DNA of 64,000 nt from Palleronia marisminoris (GTDB lineage Bacteria > Pseudomonadota > Alphaproteobacteria > Rhodobacterales > Rhodobacteraceae): NCBI RefSeq assembly GCF_900172315.1, contig NZ_FWFV01000001.1, positions 124,001 through 188,000 on the forward strand. The letters are read 5' to 3'. A program made the position numbers and the translations under genes. How positions within the stretch are numbered: position 1 is the first letter of the stretch; each line of letters starts with the position of its first letter. The notes beneath the pieces were generated by a model, which made no database searches, was not told the DNA's origin, and saw only the letters and a program-made list of their open reading frames with translations. Of the stretch, positions 36,212 through 45,086 are shown one piece after another.

Positions 36212-37519
36212 TCAGGCCGAGCGGGAGTCGACGACCCTCTGCGCCTTGCCTTGCGAGCGCGAGACGCCGTCGGGATCGTGAACGATGACCTGCGTGGAGA
36301 CACCGACCACCGACTTCACATGATGCGCCAGCTCCTGTGCCGCGCGCGCTCGGGCCTCGGGCTCGGCGTGGTCCGGTAGGCATTCGACATGGACGATCAT
36401 CGCGTCCATCCGGTTCTTCTTGACCAGCTCGATCTGGAAATGCGGCGCCAGGCCCTTGCACTTGAACAGCTGCTCTTCGATCTGCGTGGGGAAGACGTTC
36501 ACGCCGCGCAGGATGATCATGTCGTCCGACCGGCCGGTCACCTTCTCCATCCGCCGCATGGATCGCGCGGTGCCCGGCAGCAGGCGCGTCAGGTCCCGAG
36601 TGCGGTAGCGCACCATCGGCAGACCTTCCTTCGTCAGCGTGGTGAAGACCAGTTCGCCCAGTTCCCCGTCGGGCAGGACGTCGCCGGTGTCTGGATCGAT
36701 GATCTCGGGGTAGAAGTGATCCTCCCAGATATGAAGGCCGTCCTTCGCTTCGACGCATTCGTTGGCGACGCCGGGGCCCATGATCTCGGACAGGCCGTAG
36801 ATATCGACCGCGTGCATGTCGAAGAGATCCTCGATCTCGCGGCGCATCTCGTTCGTCCAGGGCTCGGCGCCGAAGATCCCGACCTCGAGCGAGCTTTCCC
36901 GCGGATCTAGCCCCTGCCGGCGGAACTCGTCGAGGATGGACAGCATGTAGGACGGCGTCACCATGATGATCCGCGGCTTGAAGTCCTGGATCAGCGTGAC
37001 CTGCCGCTCGGTCATCCCGCCCGAGACGGGGACGACCGTGCAACCAAGCCGTTCCGCCCCGTAATGCGCGCCGAGGCCGCCGGTGAAGAGGCCGTAGCCA
37101 TAGGCGATGTGGCAGATGTCGCCCTTGCGCCCGCCGCTCGCGCGGATCGAGCGGGCGACGAGATCGGCCCAGTTGTGGATATCGCGCGCCGTGTATCCCA
37201 CCACGGTAGGCTTGCCGGTGGTCCCTGACGAGGCGTGGATCCGCGCCAGCTTCTCGCGCGGGACGGCGAACATCCCGAAAGGATAGCTGTCGCGCAGGTC
37301 CTGCTTGGTCGTGAAGGGAAACCTGGCAAGGTCCGAGAGCGTCGAGAAATCGTCCGGGTGGACGCCCGCCGCGTCGAACTTCGCGCGGAAGAAGGGGCTG
37401 TTCTCGTAGGCGTGGGACAGCGACCATTTCAGGCGGTTCACCTGCAGGGCGGCGATTTCGTCGCGGCTCGCCGTCTCGATCGGGTCGAGCGTCGTGCGGT
37501 CGGGGGTCAGGTCGTTCAT
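36212..37519 (-). CDS. paaK: Phenylacetate-CoA ligase
   Basis: The 435-aa adenylate-forming enzyme has the AMP-binding loop SSGTTGKPTVVGYT, YGLSEIMGPGVANEC, RTRDLTRLLPG and the hinge GRSDDMIILRGVNVFP. It converts phenylacetate, ATP and CoA to phenylacetyl-CoA, the committed step of the pathway. The gene is 16 bases downstream of paaI in the paaG-paaI-paaK operon. Confidence 0.97.
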   Translation of the reverse strand: MNDLTPDRTTLDPIETASRDEIAALQVNRLKWSLSHAYENSPFFRAKFDAAGVHPDDFSTLSDLARFPFTTKQDLRDSYPFGMFAVPREKLARIHASSGTTGKPTVVGYTARDIHNWADLVARSIRASGGRKGDICHIAYGYGLFTGGLGAHYGAERLGCTVVPVSGGMTERQVTLIQDFKPRIIMVTPSYMLSILDEFRRQGLDPRESSLEVGIFGAEPWTNEMRREIEDLFDMHAVDIYGLSEIMGPGVANECVEAKDGLHIWEDHFYPEIIDPDTGDVLPDGELGELVFTTLTKEGLPMVRYRTRDLTRLLPGTARSMRRMEKVTGRSDDMIILRGVNVFPTQIEEQLFKCKGLAPHFQIELVKKNRMDAMIVHVECLPDHAEPEARARAAQELAHHVKSVVGVSTQVIVHDPDGVSRSQGKAQRVVDSRSA

Positions 37520-37535
37520 GTCATCTCCTCCCAGA

Positions 37536-37970
37536 TCATTGTGCGGTTTCGGCCAGGATCGGGCGGCCGAGGCTGCGCGAGTGGCCGCGGAACTCGGCCA
37601 CGGCGGTGCCGTCGGCCCGACAGACCCGGATATCGTAGATGCCCGACCGGCCCGAGCGGGAGACTTCCCGCGCCGTCGCCGTCAGCCGTTCGCCCGCCTG
37701 CCCGGGGCGCAGGTAGGTGATCGCGCAATGCTGCGCGACGGTCACCTCGTCATAGGTGTTGCAGGCGAAGGCGAAGGCGCTGTCGGCCAGCGCGAAGATG
37801 TAGCCGCCGTGAACCATGCCATGACCGTTCGCCATCGCGTCGGTGAAGGTCATCGACAGCTCGGCCTGCCCCGGCGCCACGCGCTCGATCACGATACCAA
37901 GCGATTGCGAGGCATGGTCGGTCGACCACATGCGGGCGGCGCAGGCCTCGGCGCGGTCCTGGTCGCTCAT
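37536..37970 (-). CDS. paaI: Hotdog-fold hydroxyphenylacetyl-CoA thioesterase PaaI
   Basis: The 144-aa hotdog thioesterase has the typical PaaI core (FTDAMANGHGMVHGGYIFALADSAFAFACN). It is thought to release CoA from dead-end aryl-CoA esters. ATG 37970 overlaps the paaG stop (TGATG). Confidence 0.93.
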   Translation of the reverse strand: MSDQDRAEACAARMWSTDHASQSLGIVIERVAPGQAELSMTFTDAMANGHGMVHGGYIFALADSAFAFACNTYDEVTVAQHCAITYLRPGQAGERLTATAREVSRSGRSGIYDIRVCRADGTAVAEFRGHSRSLGRPILAETAQ

Positions 37971-38758
37971 CACCGCCCCCGGAACGCGGGCGCGCGCTTC
38001 TGCAGGAAGGCTGCGACCCCTTCGGCATAATCGTCCGAGAACCCGGCCTGTCGCTGCGCGTCGCGTTCCGCATCGAGCTGCGTATCGAGATCGGCGGTCG
38101 CCGCCTCCTGGATCAGCCGCTTTGTCAGTCCCAGCCCCAGCGTGGGGCCGGCGGCCAGTTTCTCCGCAAGCTCGGTCGCTTCGTCCTGCAGCGCTTCGTC
38201 ATCCACCGCGCGCCAGATCAGGCCCCAGTCGGCCGCCTGTTCCGCGGGAACGGGTTCGCCGGTCAGGGCAAGGGCCTTCGCGCGGGGCTCGCCAAGGATA
38301 CGCGGCAGCCACCACGTTCCGCCCGAATCCGGAACGAGGCCGAGCTTCGCGAACGCCTCGACGAACTTTGCCGACCGGGCCGCCAGAACGATGTCGCAGG
38401 CGAAGGCGATGTTCGCCCCTGCTCCGGCCGCAACGCCGTTCACGGCGCAGATGATGGGCTTTTCGATCGACCGCATGAGCCGCAGCAGCGGGTTGTAGAA
38501 CGTCTCGATCGTGTGGCCGAGATCGGCGCGCCCCTTGCTCGGGTCGCGGTCCCCCAGATCCTGCCCGCCGCAGAACCCGCGCCCCGCCCCGGTGATCAGG
38601 ATCGCGCGAATCCCTGCATCGTCGCGGGCATTCTCCAACGCGGTGCGCAGCGCGCCGTGCATCTCGTCGTTGAACGCGTTCAGCTTGTCGGGCCGGTTCA
38701 GCGTCACAAGCAGGACGCCGGAACGAACGGCGGTCTTGACGGTCTCGCTCTCGGTCAT
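37970..38758 (-). CDS. paaG: 2-(1,2-epoxy-1,2-dihydrophenyl)acetyl-CoA isomerase
   Basis: The 262-aa crotonase-family protein has oxyanion-hole segments GRGFCGGQDLGDRD and GVAAGAGANIAFACD. It matches PaaG, which isomerises the ring epoxide to the oxepin. GGGAGGAG lies before ATG 38758. It is divergent from paaN; the shared 96-base gap holds the paaN promoter and the palindromic operator. Confidence 0.93.
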   Translation of the reverse strand: MTESETVKTAVRSGVLLVTLNRPDKLNAFNDEMHGALRTALENARDDAGIRAILITGAGRGFCGGQDLGDRDPSKGRADLGHTIETFYNPLLRLMRSIEKPIICAVNGVAAGAGANIAFACDIVLAARSAKFVEAFAKLGLVPDSGGTWWLPRILGEPRAKALALTGEPVPAEQAADWGLIWRAVDDEALQDEATELAEKLAAGPTLGLGLTKRLIQEAATADLDTQLDAERDAQRQAGFSDDYAEGVAAFLQKRAPAFRGR

Positions 38759-38802
38759 GTGTCTCCTCCCGCCTTGCGAAGAGGCAAGGTCGAGATTCAA
38801 AC

Positions 38803-38831
38803 TTGCATAGACCGTCCGGTCGGTCAATAAT
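38803..38831 (+). promoter_or_regulatory. paaN promoter with TetR-type operator filling the spacer
   Basis: TTGCAT (38803-38808) and AATAAT (38826-38831) are separated by exactly 17 bases. The spacer contains GACCGTCCGGTCGGTC (38810-38825), a 16-bp imperfect palindrome matching 13 of 14 bases of ACCGACCGGTCGGT. A repressor bound here would block polymerase completely. The site also lies within the paaG upstream region, so paaG-paaI-paaK is probably controlled too. Confidence 0.65.
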
Positions 38832-38854
38832 GCGAGCACGACATGGGAGGAGAC

Positions 38855-40507
38855 ATGGTCGATCACTTTGCCCGCCACCGGGACTTGTTGCTGCGCGCCG
38901 TCGAGGCGGCTTCGCAGCGAACCTTCTGGACGCCGTTCCCCGAGATCCCCAGCGGCAAGTTCTATGGCGAGACTGCCCGCGCGGACGGCAAGGCCGCCTA
39001 TGACGCGACGCTGAACGCAGCCTTCGAGATCGGAGACCACCCGCAAGAATCCCGCGTCGGGGGCGAAACCTCGCCCTGGGGCGGAGATCTCGGTATCTCC
39101 TACCCCGCTGCGAAGCCCGAAACACTGATCGCCGCGTCGCAATCCGCCGCCGAGGGTTGGGCCGATGCCCCGGCCGAGGCACGCGTTGGTGTCTGCCTCG
39201 AGGCGCTCGCGAGGCTCAACGCGATGAGCTTCCTGATCGGTCACGCCACCGAACATACCACCGGACAGGCCTTCCCGATGGCGTTCCAGGCCGGCGGTCC
39301 CCATGCCCAGGATCGTGGGCTCGAAGCCGTCGCCGTCGCGTGGGACGAACTCAATCGCACCGCCGCGAGCAGCCTCTGGGAGAAGCCGCAGGGCAAGCGG
39401 GACCCGATCGTGATCGAGAAGCGCTGGCACCTCGTGCCGCGCGGGGTCGCGCTGACGATCGGGTGCAACACCTTCCCCAACTGGAACGGCTACCCCGGGA
39501 TTTTCGCCAGCCTCGCGACCGGCAACACCGTCATCGTCAAGCCGCATCCCGGCGCGATCCTGCCCCTCGCGCTGACCGTCCGCGTGCTGCGCGAGGTCCT
39601 GGCCGAGGCCGGCCTGCCCCGTGACGCGGTGCTTCTCGCGGCCGACGAGGCGGGAGCCGAGATCACGAAGAGCCTCGTCACCGATCCCGCCGTGGGCATC
39701 GTGGACTACACCGGATCGAGCGCCTTCGCCGACTGGATTCGCGCCAATGCCCGCGACACCTTGATCTTCACCGAGGAGACCGGCGTGAACTCGGTCACGA
39801 TCCTCGGGACCGACGACTTCGCGGGGATGTGCGCCAACCTCGCGTTCTCCTTCGCGCTTTATTCCGGCCAGATGTGCACGTCGCCGCAGAACGTCTATGT
39901 TCCCCGCGACGGGATCGACACCGACGAAGGACACAAGAGCTTCGAAGACGTCGGCCGCGTCCTTGCGCAAGCCATAGACGCGCTTCTCGCCGATCCCGAA
40001 CGCGCCGCGTCCGTCTGCGGCGCCATCGTCCGCCCCGAGGTATCCGCCCGCGCGGAACAAGCCGCCCGGCAGGGCCGGATCATCCGCGAGGGCGCGCCGA
40101 CCGGCGTCGGGCGCAGCGCGACGCCCTGGCTCAGTGTGGTCGACGGCCCCGATCAAGGCCCCCATACGGACGAGTGCTTCGGTCCGGTCGCGTTTCTCGT
40201 GCCGTGCGATGACGCCGAGCATGCGATCCGGGCGGCCTCGGGGATTGCCCGGCGGAAGGGGGCCATCACCGCAGCGCTGTACTGCACCGATCCCGACGTG
40301 ATCGACAGGGCCGGGCGCGCTTTCGCCAAGGCCGGGGTGAACCTTTCGGTCAACCTTACCAGCGGCATCTACGTGAACCAGTCGGCCGCCTTCTCGGACT
40401 TCCACGTCACAGGGGCGAACCCGTCCGGGAACGCCAGCCTTACCGATACCGCCTTCGTCGCGCCCCGCTTCCGGCGTGTCATGGTCAGATGGCCCAAGGC
40501 CGCCTGA
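38855..40507 (+). CDS. paaN: Phenylacetic acid degradation protein PaaN (aldehyde dehydrogenase fold)
   Basis: The 550-aa protein is an aldehyde dehydrogenase-superfamily member of the PaaN type that often accompanies PaaZ in alphaproteobacteria. It has the cofactor region TIGCNTFPNWNGYPGIF, the Glu in TEETGVNS and the catalytic Cys in YSGQMCTSPQN. A role in oxidising the ring-opening aldehyde is proposed for the family, but PaaZ already has that activity, so the real substrate is open. ATG 38855 is preferred over an ATG 12 bases earlier because GGGAGGAGAC lies directly before it. Confidence 0.9.
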   Translation: MVDHFARHRDLLLRAVEAASQRTFWTPFPEIPSGKFYGETARADGKAAYDATLNAAFEIGDHPQESRVGGETSPWGGDLGISYPAAKPETLIAASQSAAEGWADAPAEARVGVCLEALARLNAMSFLIGHATEHTTGQAFPMAFQAGGPHAQDRGLEAVAVAWDELNRTAASSLWEKPQGKRDPIVIEKRWHLVPRGVALTIGCNTFPNWNGYPGIFASLATGNTVIVKPHPGAILPLALTVRVLREVLAEAGLPRDAVLLAADEAGAEITKSLVTDPAVGIVDYTGSSAFADWIRANARDTLIFTEETGVNSVTILGTDDFAGMCANLAFSFALYSGQMCTSPQNVYVPRDGIDTDEGHKSFEDVGRVLAQAIDALLADPERAASVCGAIVRPEVSARAEQAARQGRIIREGAPTGVGRSATPWLSVVDGPDQGPHTDECFGPVAFLVPCDDAEHAIRAASGIARRKGAITAALYCTDPDVIDRAGRAFAKAGVNLSVNLTSGIYVNQSAAFSDFHVTGANPSGNASLTDTAFVAPRFRRVMVRWPKAA

Positions 40508-40545
40508 CCGCCAAACCACGCATGTTTCATCAGGGAGGAGAAACA

Positions 40546-41688
40546 ATGACGTTCCGCACAACCACCGCACTTCTGACGCTTGCCGCCATCGGCCTGGGCA
40601 ACGCTGCCACCGCCGAGATTCGCCTCGGCGCCAGCGTCTCGGCGACCGGTCCGGCCGCGTTCCTGGGCGATCCCGAGGCGAAGACACTGGAGATGCTCGT
40701 CGAGCAGCTGAACGAGGAAGGCGGCATCGACGGAGAGCAGGTCGAGCTGGTCCTCTACGACGATGGCGGCGACCCGAACAAGGCCCGCACCTTCGCCACC
40801 CGCCTGATCGAGGATGACGAGGTCACGGCGATCATCGGCGGCTCGACCACCGGGACGACCATGTCCATCGCCTCGCTGGCCGAGGACGAGGGCATCCCCT
40901 TCATCTCGCTGGCCGGCGCGATCGAGATCGTCGATCCGGTGAAGGAATACGTCTTCAAGACGCCCCATACCGACCGGATGGCCTGCGAGAAGATCTTCGC
41001 CGACATGACCGATCGCGGGATCACGACGATCGGCATGATCTCGGGCACCGACGGCTTCGGTGCCTCTATGCAGGCCCAGTGCAAGGATGTCGCGGGCGAG
41101 TACGACATCGAGGTCGCCGCGGACGAGACCTACGGCCCCGGCGACGCGGACATGACCCCTCAGCTGACCCGGATCCGCAACACCGACGGGATCCAGGCGA
41201 TCCTGAACCCCGGCTTCGGCCAGGGACCGGCGATCGTGACGCGCAACTACAGCCAGCTCGGGATCGAGACGCCCCTCTATCAAAGCCATGGCGTCGCGTC
41301 GGATGCGTTCATCGAGCTTGCCGGCCCGGACGCGGCGGAAGGCGTCCGCTTGCCCGGGACCGCACTGCTGATCGCGGACCTGCTCGATGAAGGCGACCCT
41401 CAGAAGGAGGTCGTGACCGCGTACAACACGGCCTACCAAGAGCGCTATGGCCAAAGCCCGTCGACCTTCGGCGGCTATGCGCATGACGCGTTCCAGCTGA
41501 TGACGAACGCCATCCGCGAGGCGGGCTCGGCCGAACCGGACGCCATTCGCGACGCGCTCGAGGCGACCGAAGGGCTGGTCGGCACCACCGGCACCTACTC
41601 GATGAGCGCCGAGGACCACCTTGGCCTCGACCTCTCGGCCTTCCGGATGCTGGAAGTCGCCGACGGAACCTGGCGCTCGATCGAGTGA
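40546..41688 (+). CDS. ABC transporter substrate-binding protein, branched-chain amino acid/aromatic acid type
   Basis: The 380-aa precursor has a signal peptide (MTFRTTTALLTLAAIGLGNAATA) and a type I periplasmic-binding fold of the HAAT family (LGASVSATGPAAFLGDPE, IIGGSTTGTTMSIA). It begins a five-gene importer 38 bases after paaN on the same strand. In aromatic-degrading bacteria such systems often carry phenylacetate, benzoate or their analogues, so that is a reasonable guess; leucine-type amino acids are the default alternative. GGGAGGAG precedes ATG 40546. Confidence 0.88.
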   Translation: MTFRTTTALLTLAAIGLGNAATAEIRLGASVSATGPAAFLGDPEAKTLEMLVEQLNEEGGIDGEQVELVLYDDGGDPNKARTFATRLIEDDEVTAIIGGSTTGTTMSIASLAEDEGIPFISLAGAIEIVDPVKEYVFKTPHTDRMACEKIFADMTDRGITTIGMISGTDGFGASMQAQCKDVAGEYDIEVAADETYGPGDADMTPQLTRIRNTDGIQAILNPGFGQGPAIVTRNYSQLGIETPLYQSHGVASDAFIELAGPDAAEGVRLPGTALLIADLLDEGDPQKEVVTAYNTAYQERYGQSPSTFGGYAHDAFQLMTNAIREAGSAEPDAIRDALEATEGLVGTTGTYSMSAEDHLGLDLSAFRMLEVADGTWRSIE

Positions 41689-41695
41689 ACCGGAC

Positions 41696-41720
41696 GCGGC
41701 GGGGCGCCCAGCCCCGCCGC
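41696..41720 (+). terminator. Intercistronic GC hairpin after the substrate-binding protein gene
   Basis: A perfect 10-bp stem (GCGGCGGGGC / GCCCCGCCGC) with a 5-nt loop begins seven bases after the SBP stop and ends 29 bases before the permease ATG. No T-run follows, so it probably attenuates or protects the SBP message and does not end the operon. Confidence 0.65.
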
Positions 41721-41749
41721 TCCAAACGCACCCTTCAGCGGAGACGCTC

Positions 41750-42622
41750 ATGGACGCCCTACTGCAGTTCGTCTTCTCCGGCCTGACGGTCGGGGCGGTC
41801 TATGCGCTCGTCGCATTGGGCTTCACGATCATCTACAACGCGTCGGACGTGGTAAACTTCGCCCAAGGCGAGTTCGTCATGCTGGGCGGGATGATCACCT
41901 GGTTCGGCCATGACGCGGGCCTGCCGCTCATGCTTGCCGCAGCGCTTGCCATCGCGGTCACCACGGCGGTCGGCGTGGCGCTGAACAAGTTCGCGATCGA
42001 GCCAGCCCGTGGCGCGCCCGTCGTATCGCTCATCATCATCACCATCGGCGCTTCGATCCTGATCCGGGGCGCGACGCAGCTGATCTTCGACAAGCAGATC
42101 CACCGCTACCCCGCCTTCACCGGCGAGAACCCGATCGAGGTCATGGGGGCGACGATCCTGCCGCAATCGCTCTGGGTGATCGGCGGCGCGGTCGCGGTAT
42201 TCGTCGCGTTGTGGCTGTTCTTCTCGCGGACCCTGATGGGCAAGGCGGTGCTTGCCACGGCCAATAACCGGCTTGCGGCGCAGCTGGTCGGGATCAACAC
42301 CAACTGGGTGATGACATTGTCCTTCGGCCTGTCGGCCGCCATCGGTGCGCTGGCCGGAGTGCTGGTCACGCCCATCACGCTGATTTCCTACGATGTCGGC
42401 GTCGCGCTTGCCCTCAAGGGCTTCGCGGGCGCGATGCTGGGCGGCATGGGCAACCCGAAGGGCGCGCTTGTGGGCGGGCTGGCGCTCGGCCTGCTCGAGG
42501 CGCTGACGGCTGGCTATCTCAGCTCGCAATACAAGGACGCCGTGGCCTTCATCGTCATCCTCGCCGTGCTCTTCGTGATGCCGCAGGGCCTGTTCGGCAA
42601 GACCTCCGCGGATCGGGTGTGA
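41750..42622 (+). CDS. ABC transporter permease, LivH type
   Basis: The 290-aa polytopic protein has about eight membrane spans and the LivH signature region (GLTVGAVYALVALGFTIIYNASDVVNFAQGEF near the start; GFAGAMLGGMGNPKGALVGG near the end). It pairs with the LivM-type permease to form the channel. ATG 41750 follows a weak GGAGACG site. Confidence 0.92.
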   Translation: MDALLQFVFSGLTVGAVYALVALGFTIIYNASDVVNFAQGEFVMLGGMITWFGHDAGLPLMLAAALAIAVTTAVGVALNKFAIEPARGAPVVSLIIITIGASILIRGATQLIFDKQIHRYPAFTGENPIEVMGATILPQSLWVIGGAVAVFVALWLFFSRTLMGKAVLATANNRLAAQLVGINTNWVMTLSFGLSAAIGALAGVLVTPITLISYDVGVALALKGFAGAMLGGMGNPKGALVGGLALGLLEALTAGYLSSQYKDAVAFIVILAVLFVMPQGLFGKTSADRV

Positions 42623-42624
42623 TC

Positions 42625-43572
42625 ATGTCGAAATGGCTTCAACTCGCGATCCTCGCCGCGCTCATCGCCGCCCTGCCCCTGCTGTTTCCGTCGGGCTACT
42701 ACTACCGGATCGGCGCCCTCGTGTTCGTCAACGCGCTGGCGGTGATCGGGCTGGCGATCCTGATCGGACAGGCCGGCCAGATCAGTCTCGGCCATGCGGG
42801 CTTTGCCGGGATCGGCGCCTATTCCTGTGCCCTCGGCCCCGAATGGCTTGGCCTGCATCCCGCGCTGTCGCTTCTGGCGGGGGCGGCCCTGTCGGGGGTG
42901 ACGGCCCTTCTGATCGGCCGCCCGATCCTGCGGTTGCGCGGCTATTACCTGGCCGTTGCGACGCTCGGCTTCGGCATCCTCGTCGCCATGGTGATCCAGA
43001 ACGAACGGGCGCTGACCGGCGGTCCCGACGGCATGGCCGTGGCCGAGCTGGGGCTGCGCGATCTTCTGCGCGATCTGGGCTGGCGCATCGGCGGCGGCGA
43101 GTTCTGGTATGCCGTCAGCGGCATCGTGCTGATCCTGGGCGCTTGGATCGCGCTCAACATCTTCGACAGCCCCACGGGACGGGCGATGCGGGCGCTTCAC
43201 GGGTCCGAGGTCGCGGCGCGGACCGTCGGCATCGACGTGGCGAGCTACAAGCTGAAGGCCTTCGTCATCTCGGCCGTCTACGCCTCGGTCTCGGGATCGC
43301 TGCTGGCATTGCAGAACCGCTACATCACGCCCGACGTCGCCGGGTTCCTGCACTCGATCGAGCTTGTCACCATGACCGTCCTCGGCGGCGCGGGATCGAT
43401 CATGGGGGCGGTGTTCGGCGCGGCGATCCTGACGATCCTGCCGCAGGTCCTGACGGCGCTTGCCGATTACGAGCAGCTCGTTCTGGGTGCGATCATGATC
43501 GTCGTGATGATCTTCATGCCGCAGGGACTTCTTCCCTACATCTCACGGCGCCTGCGGAGGACGGGGAAATGA
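42625..43572 (+). CDS. ABC transporter permease, LivM type
   Basis: The 315-aa polytopic protein has the LivM features AILIGQAGQISLGHAGFAGIGAY-like LIGQAGQISLGHAGFAG and TVLGGAGSIMGAVFGAA. ATG 42625 is two codons inside a GTG (42619) whose GTGA overlaps the previous stop; either could be used. It overlaps the next gene as ATGA. Confidence 0.92.
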   Translation: MSKWLQLAILAALIAALPLLFPSGYYYRIGALVFVNALAVIGLAILIGQAGQISLGHAGFAGIGAYSCALGPEWLGLHPALSLLAGAALSGVTALLIGRPILRLRGYYLAVATLGFGILVAMVIQNERALTGGPDGMAVAELGLRDLLRDLGWRIGGGEFWYAVSGIVLILGAWIALNIFDSPTGRAMRALHGSEVAARTVGIDVASYKLKAFVISAVYASVSGSLLALQNRYITPDVAGFLHSIELVTMTVLGGAGSIMGAVFGAAILTILPQVLTALADYEQLVLGAIMIVVMIFMPQGLLPYISRRLRRTGK

Positions 43573-44354
43573 GCCTTCTCGAGATCAAGGACCTGGGCAT
43601 CAGCTTCGGCGGCCTGAAGGCGGTCGACGGCGTCGGCTTCGAGGTTTCCGAACGCGAGATCGTGTCGGTCATCGGGCCGAACGGCGCGGGCAAGACGACC
43701 CTGTTCAACATGATCTCGGGGGTCTACCGCCCGCAGCGCGGCTCGGTGCACCTGGACGGGCAAGAGGTGACAGGGACCGAGCCGCATCACCTGGCCGCGC
43801 TCGGCCTGTCGCGCACGTTCCAGAACCTGCAGATCTTCCAGGAGATGTCGGTGCTGGACAACGCCGTGGCCGGGTTCCACCTGCGCGAACGGGGATCGAT
43901 CCTCGCCGACATGCTGAGCTTGCCCTCGGTCCATCGCCGCGCGCGGGTCGCCCGGGACGGCGCCATGGCGCTGCTCGACCGGGTGGGCCTGGCCGATCTC
44001 GCCAATGAAGAGGCCGGCAACCTTTCCTACGGGCGGCTCAAACGCCTCGAGATCGCGCGTGCGCTGGCGGTGGATCCGCGCATCCTGCTGCTGGACGAAC
44101 CTGCCGCCGGCTGCAACGCGGTCGAGACCGAAGAGATCGACGCCCTGATCGCCGAACTGGCCCGCGAGGGCGTCGCGATCCTGCTGGTCGAGCACGACAT
44201 GAAGCTCGTCATGAAAATCTCGAACCACGTCATCGTGCTCGATCGCGGACGGAAGATCGCGGAAGGTCCGCCGGCCGAAGTCTCACGCAATCCCGAGGTG
44301 ATCGCGGCCTATCTCGGCGCGGAAGAAGAGGACGACGCCCATGCTGACGGTTGA
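43569..44354 (+). CDS. ABC transporter ATP-binding protein, LivG type
   Basis: The 261-aa ATPase has Walker [11 protein letters not shown], a shortened signature region NLSYGRLKRLEIARAL, Walker B ILLLDEPAAG and the H-loop EHDMKLV. It is coupled to the LivM-type gene by ATGA and overlaps the next ATPase gene by 14 bases. Confidence 0.93.
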   Translation: MSLLEIKDLGISFGGLKAVDGVGFEVSEREIVSVIGPNGAGKTTLFNMISGVYRPQRGSVHLDGQEVTGTEPHHLAALGLSRTFQNLQIFQEMSVLDNAVAGFHLRERGSILADMLSLPSVHRRARVARDGAMALLDRVGLADLANEEAGNLSYGRLKRLEIARALAVDPRILLLDEPAAGCNAVETEEIDALIAELAREGVAILLVEHDMKLVMKISNHVIVLDRGRKIAEGPPAEVSRNPEVIAAYLGAEEEDDAHADG

Positions 44355-45039
44355 GGGGCTGAAATCGTGCTACGGCCGGATCGAAGTTCTTCATGGCGTC
44401 GATCTGGAGGTCGCCGAGGGCGAGATCGTCACCGTCGTCGGTGCGAACGGCGCCGGCAAGACGACGCTCTTGCGCTGCCTGTCGGGCATCCAGCCGGTGT
44501 CGGGCGGCCGGGTGATCTTTCGCGGCGCGCCCCTGACGGCGGCAGCGCACGGCCGGGCGGCGCTTGGCCTGACGCAGTCTCCCGAAGGGCGCCAGATCTT
44601 CACCAACCTCTCGGTGGAAGAGAACCTCCGCCTCGGGGCCTATTCCCGCTCTTCCAGGGGCGTTCGGTCGGACATGGCCGAGAGCTACGCGATGTTCCCG
44701 ATCCTGGAAGAGAAGCGCCACCTGCCCGCGGGCGGGCTGTCCGGCGGTCAACAGCAGATGCTCGCCATCGCGCGGGCGCTGATGGCCCGCCCCTCCTGCC
44801 TGCTGCTCGACGAGCCGTCCATGGGCCTCGCCCCGCTGCTGACCAAGCAGATCTTCGATACGCTGAAGACACTGAGGGATCGCGGGATGACCATCCTGCT
44901 GGTCGAGCAGAACGCCCGCGCGGCCCTCGGTCTCGCCGACCGCGCCTATGTCATGGAGACGGGCCAGGTGATCATTTCGGGCATGGCCCGCAATCTGCTC
45001 ACCGATCCCCGCATCCGCGACGCATATCTTGGAACCTAG
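44341..45039 (+). CDS. ABC transporter ATP-binding protein, LivF type
   Basis: The 232-aa ATPase has Walker [11 protein letters not shown], signature LSGGQQQML, Walker [13 protein letters not shown] and H-loop EQNARAAL. It is the second energising subunit of the importer. Confidence 0.93.
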   Translation: MLTVEGLKSCYGRIEVLHGVDLEVAEGEIVTVVGANGAGKTTLLRCLSGIQPVSGGRVIFRGAPLTAAAHGRAALGLTQSPEGRQIFTNLSVEENLRLGAYSRSSRGVRSDMAESYAMFPILEEKRHLPAGGLSGGQQQMLAIARALMARPSCLLLDEPSMGLAPLLTKQIFDTLKTLRDRGMTILLVEQNARAALGLADRAYVMETGQVIISGMARNLLTDPRIRDAYLGT

Positions 45040-45086
45040 CACCAGCCGCTCATTCGACCTGGTCCTGGGGTGATACGGAGACGAGA

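Noticed and set aside
37970-40687. A 905-codon minus-strand open frame ending with PaaG
   Set aside because: Only the last 262 codons are PaaG, with an ideal ribosome-binding site at its own ATG. The upstream part is antisense to paaN and would cross the paaN promoter.
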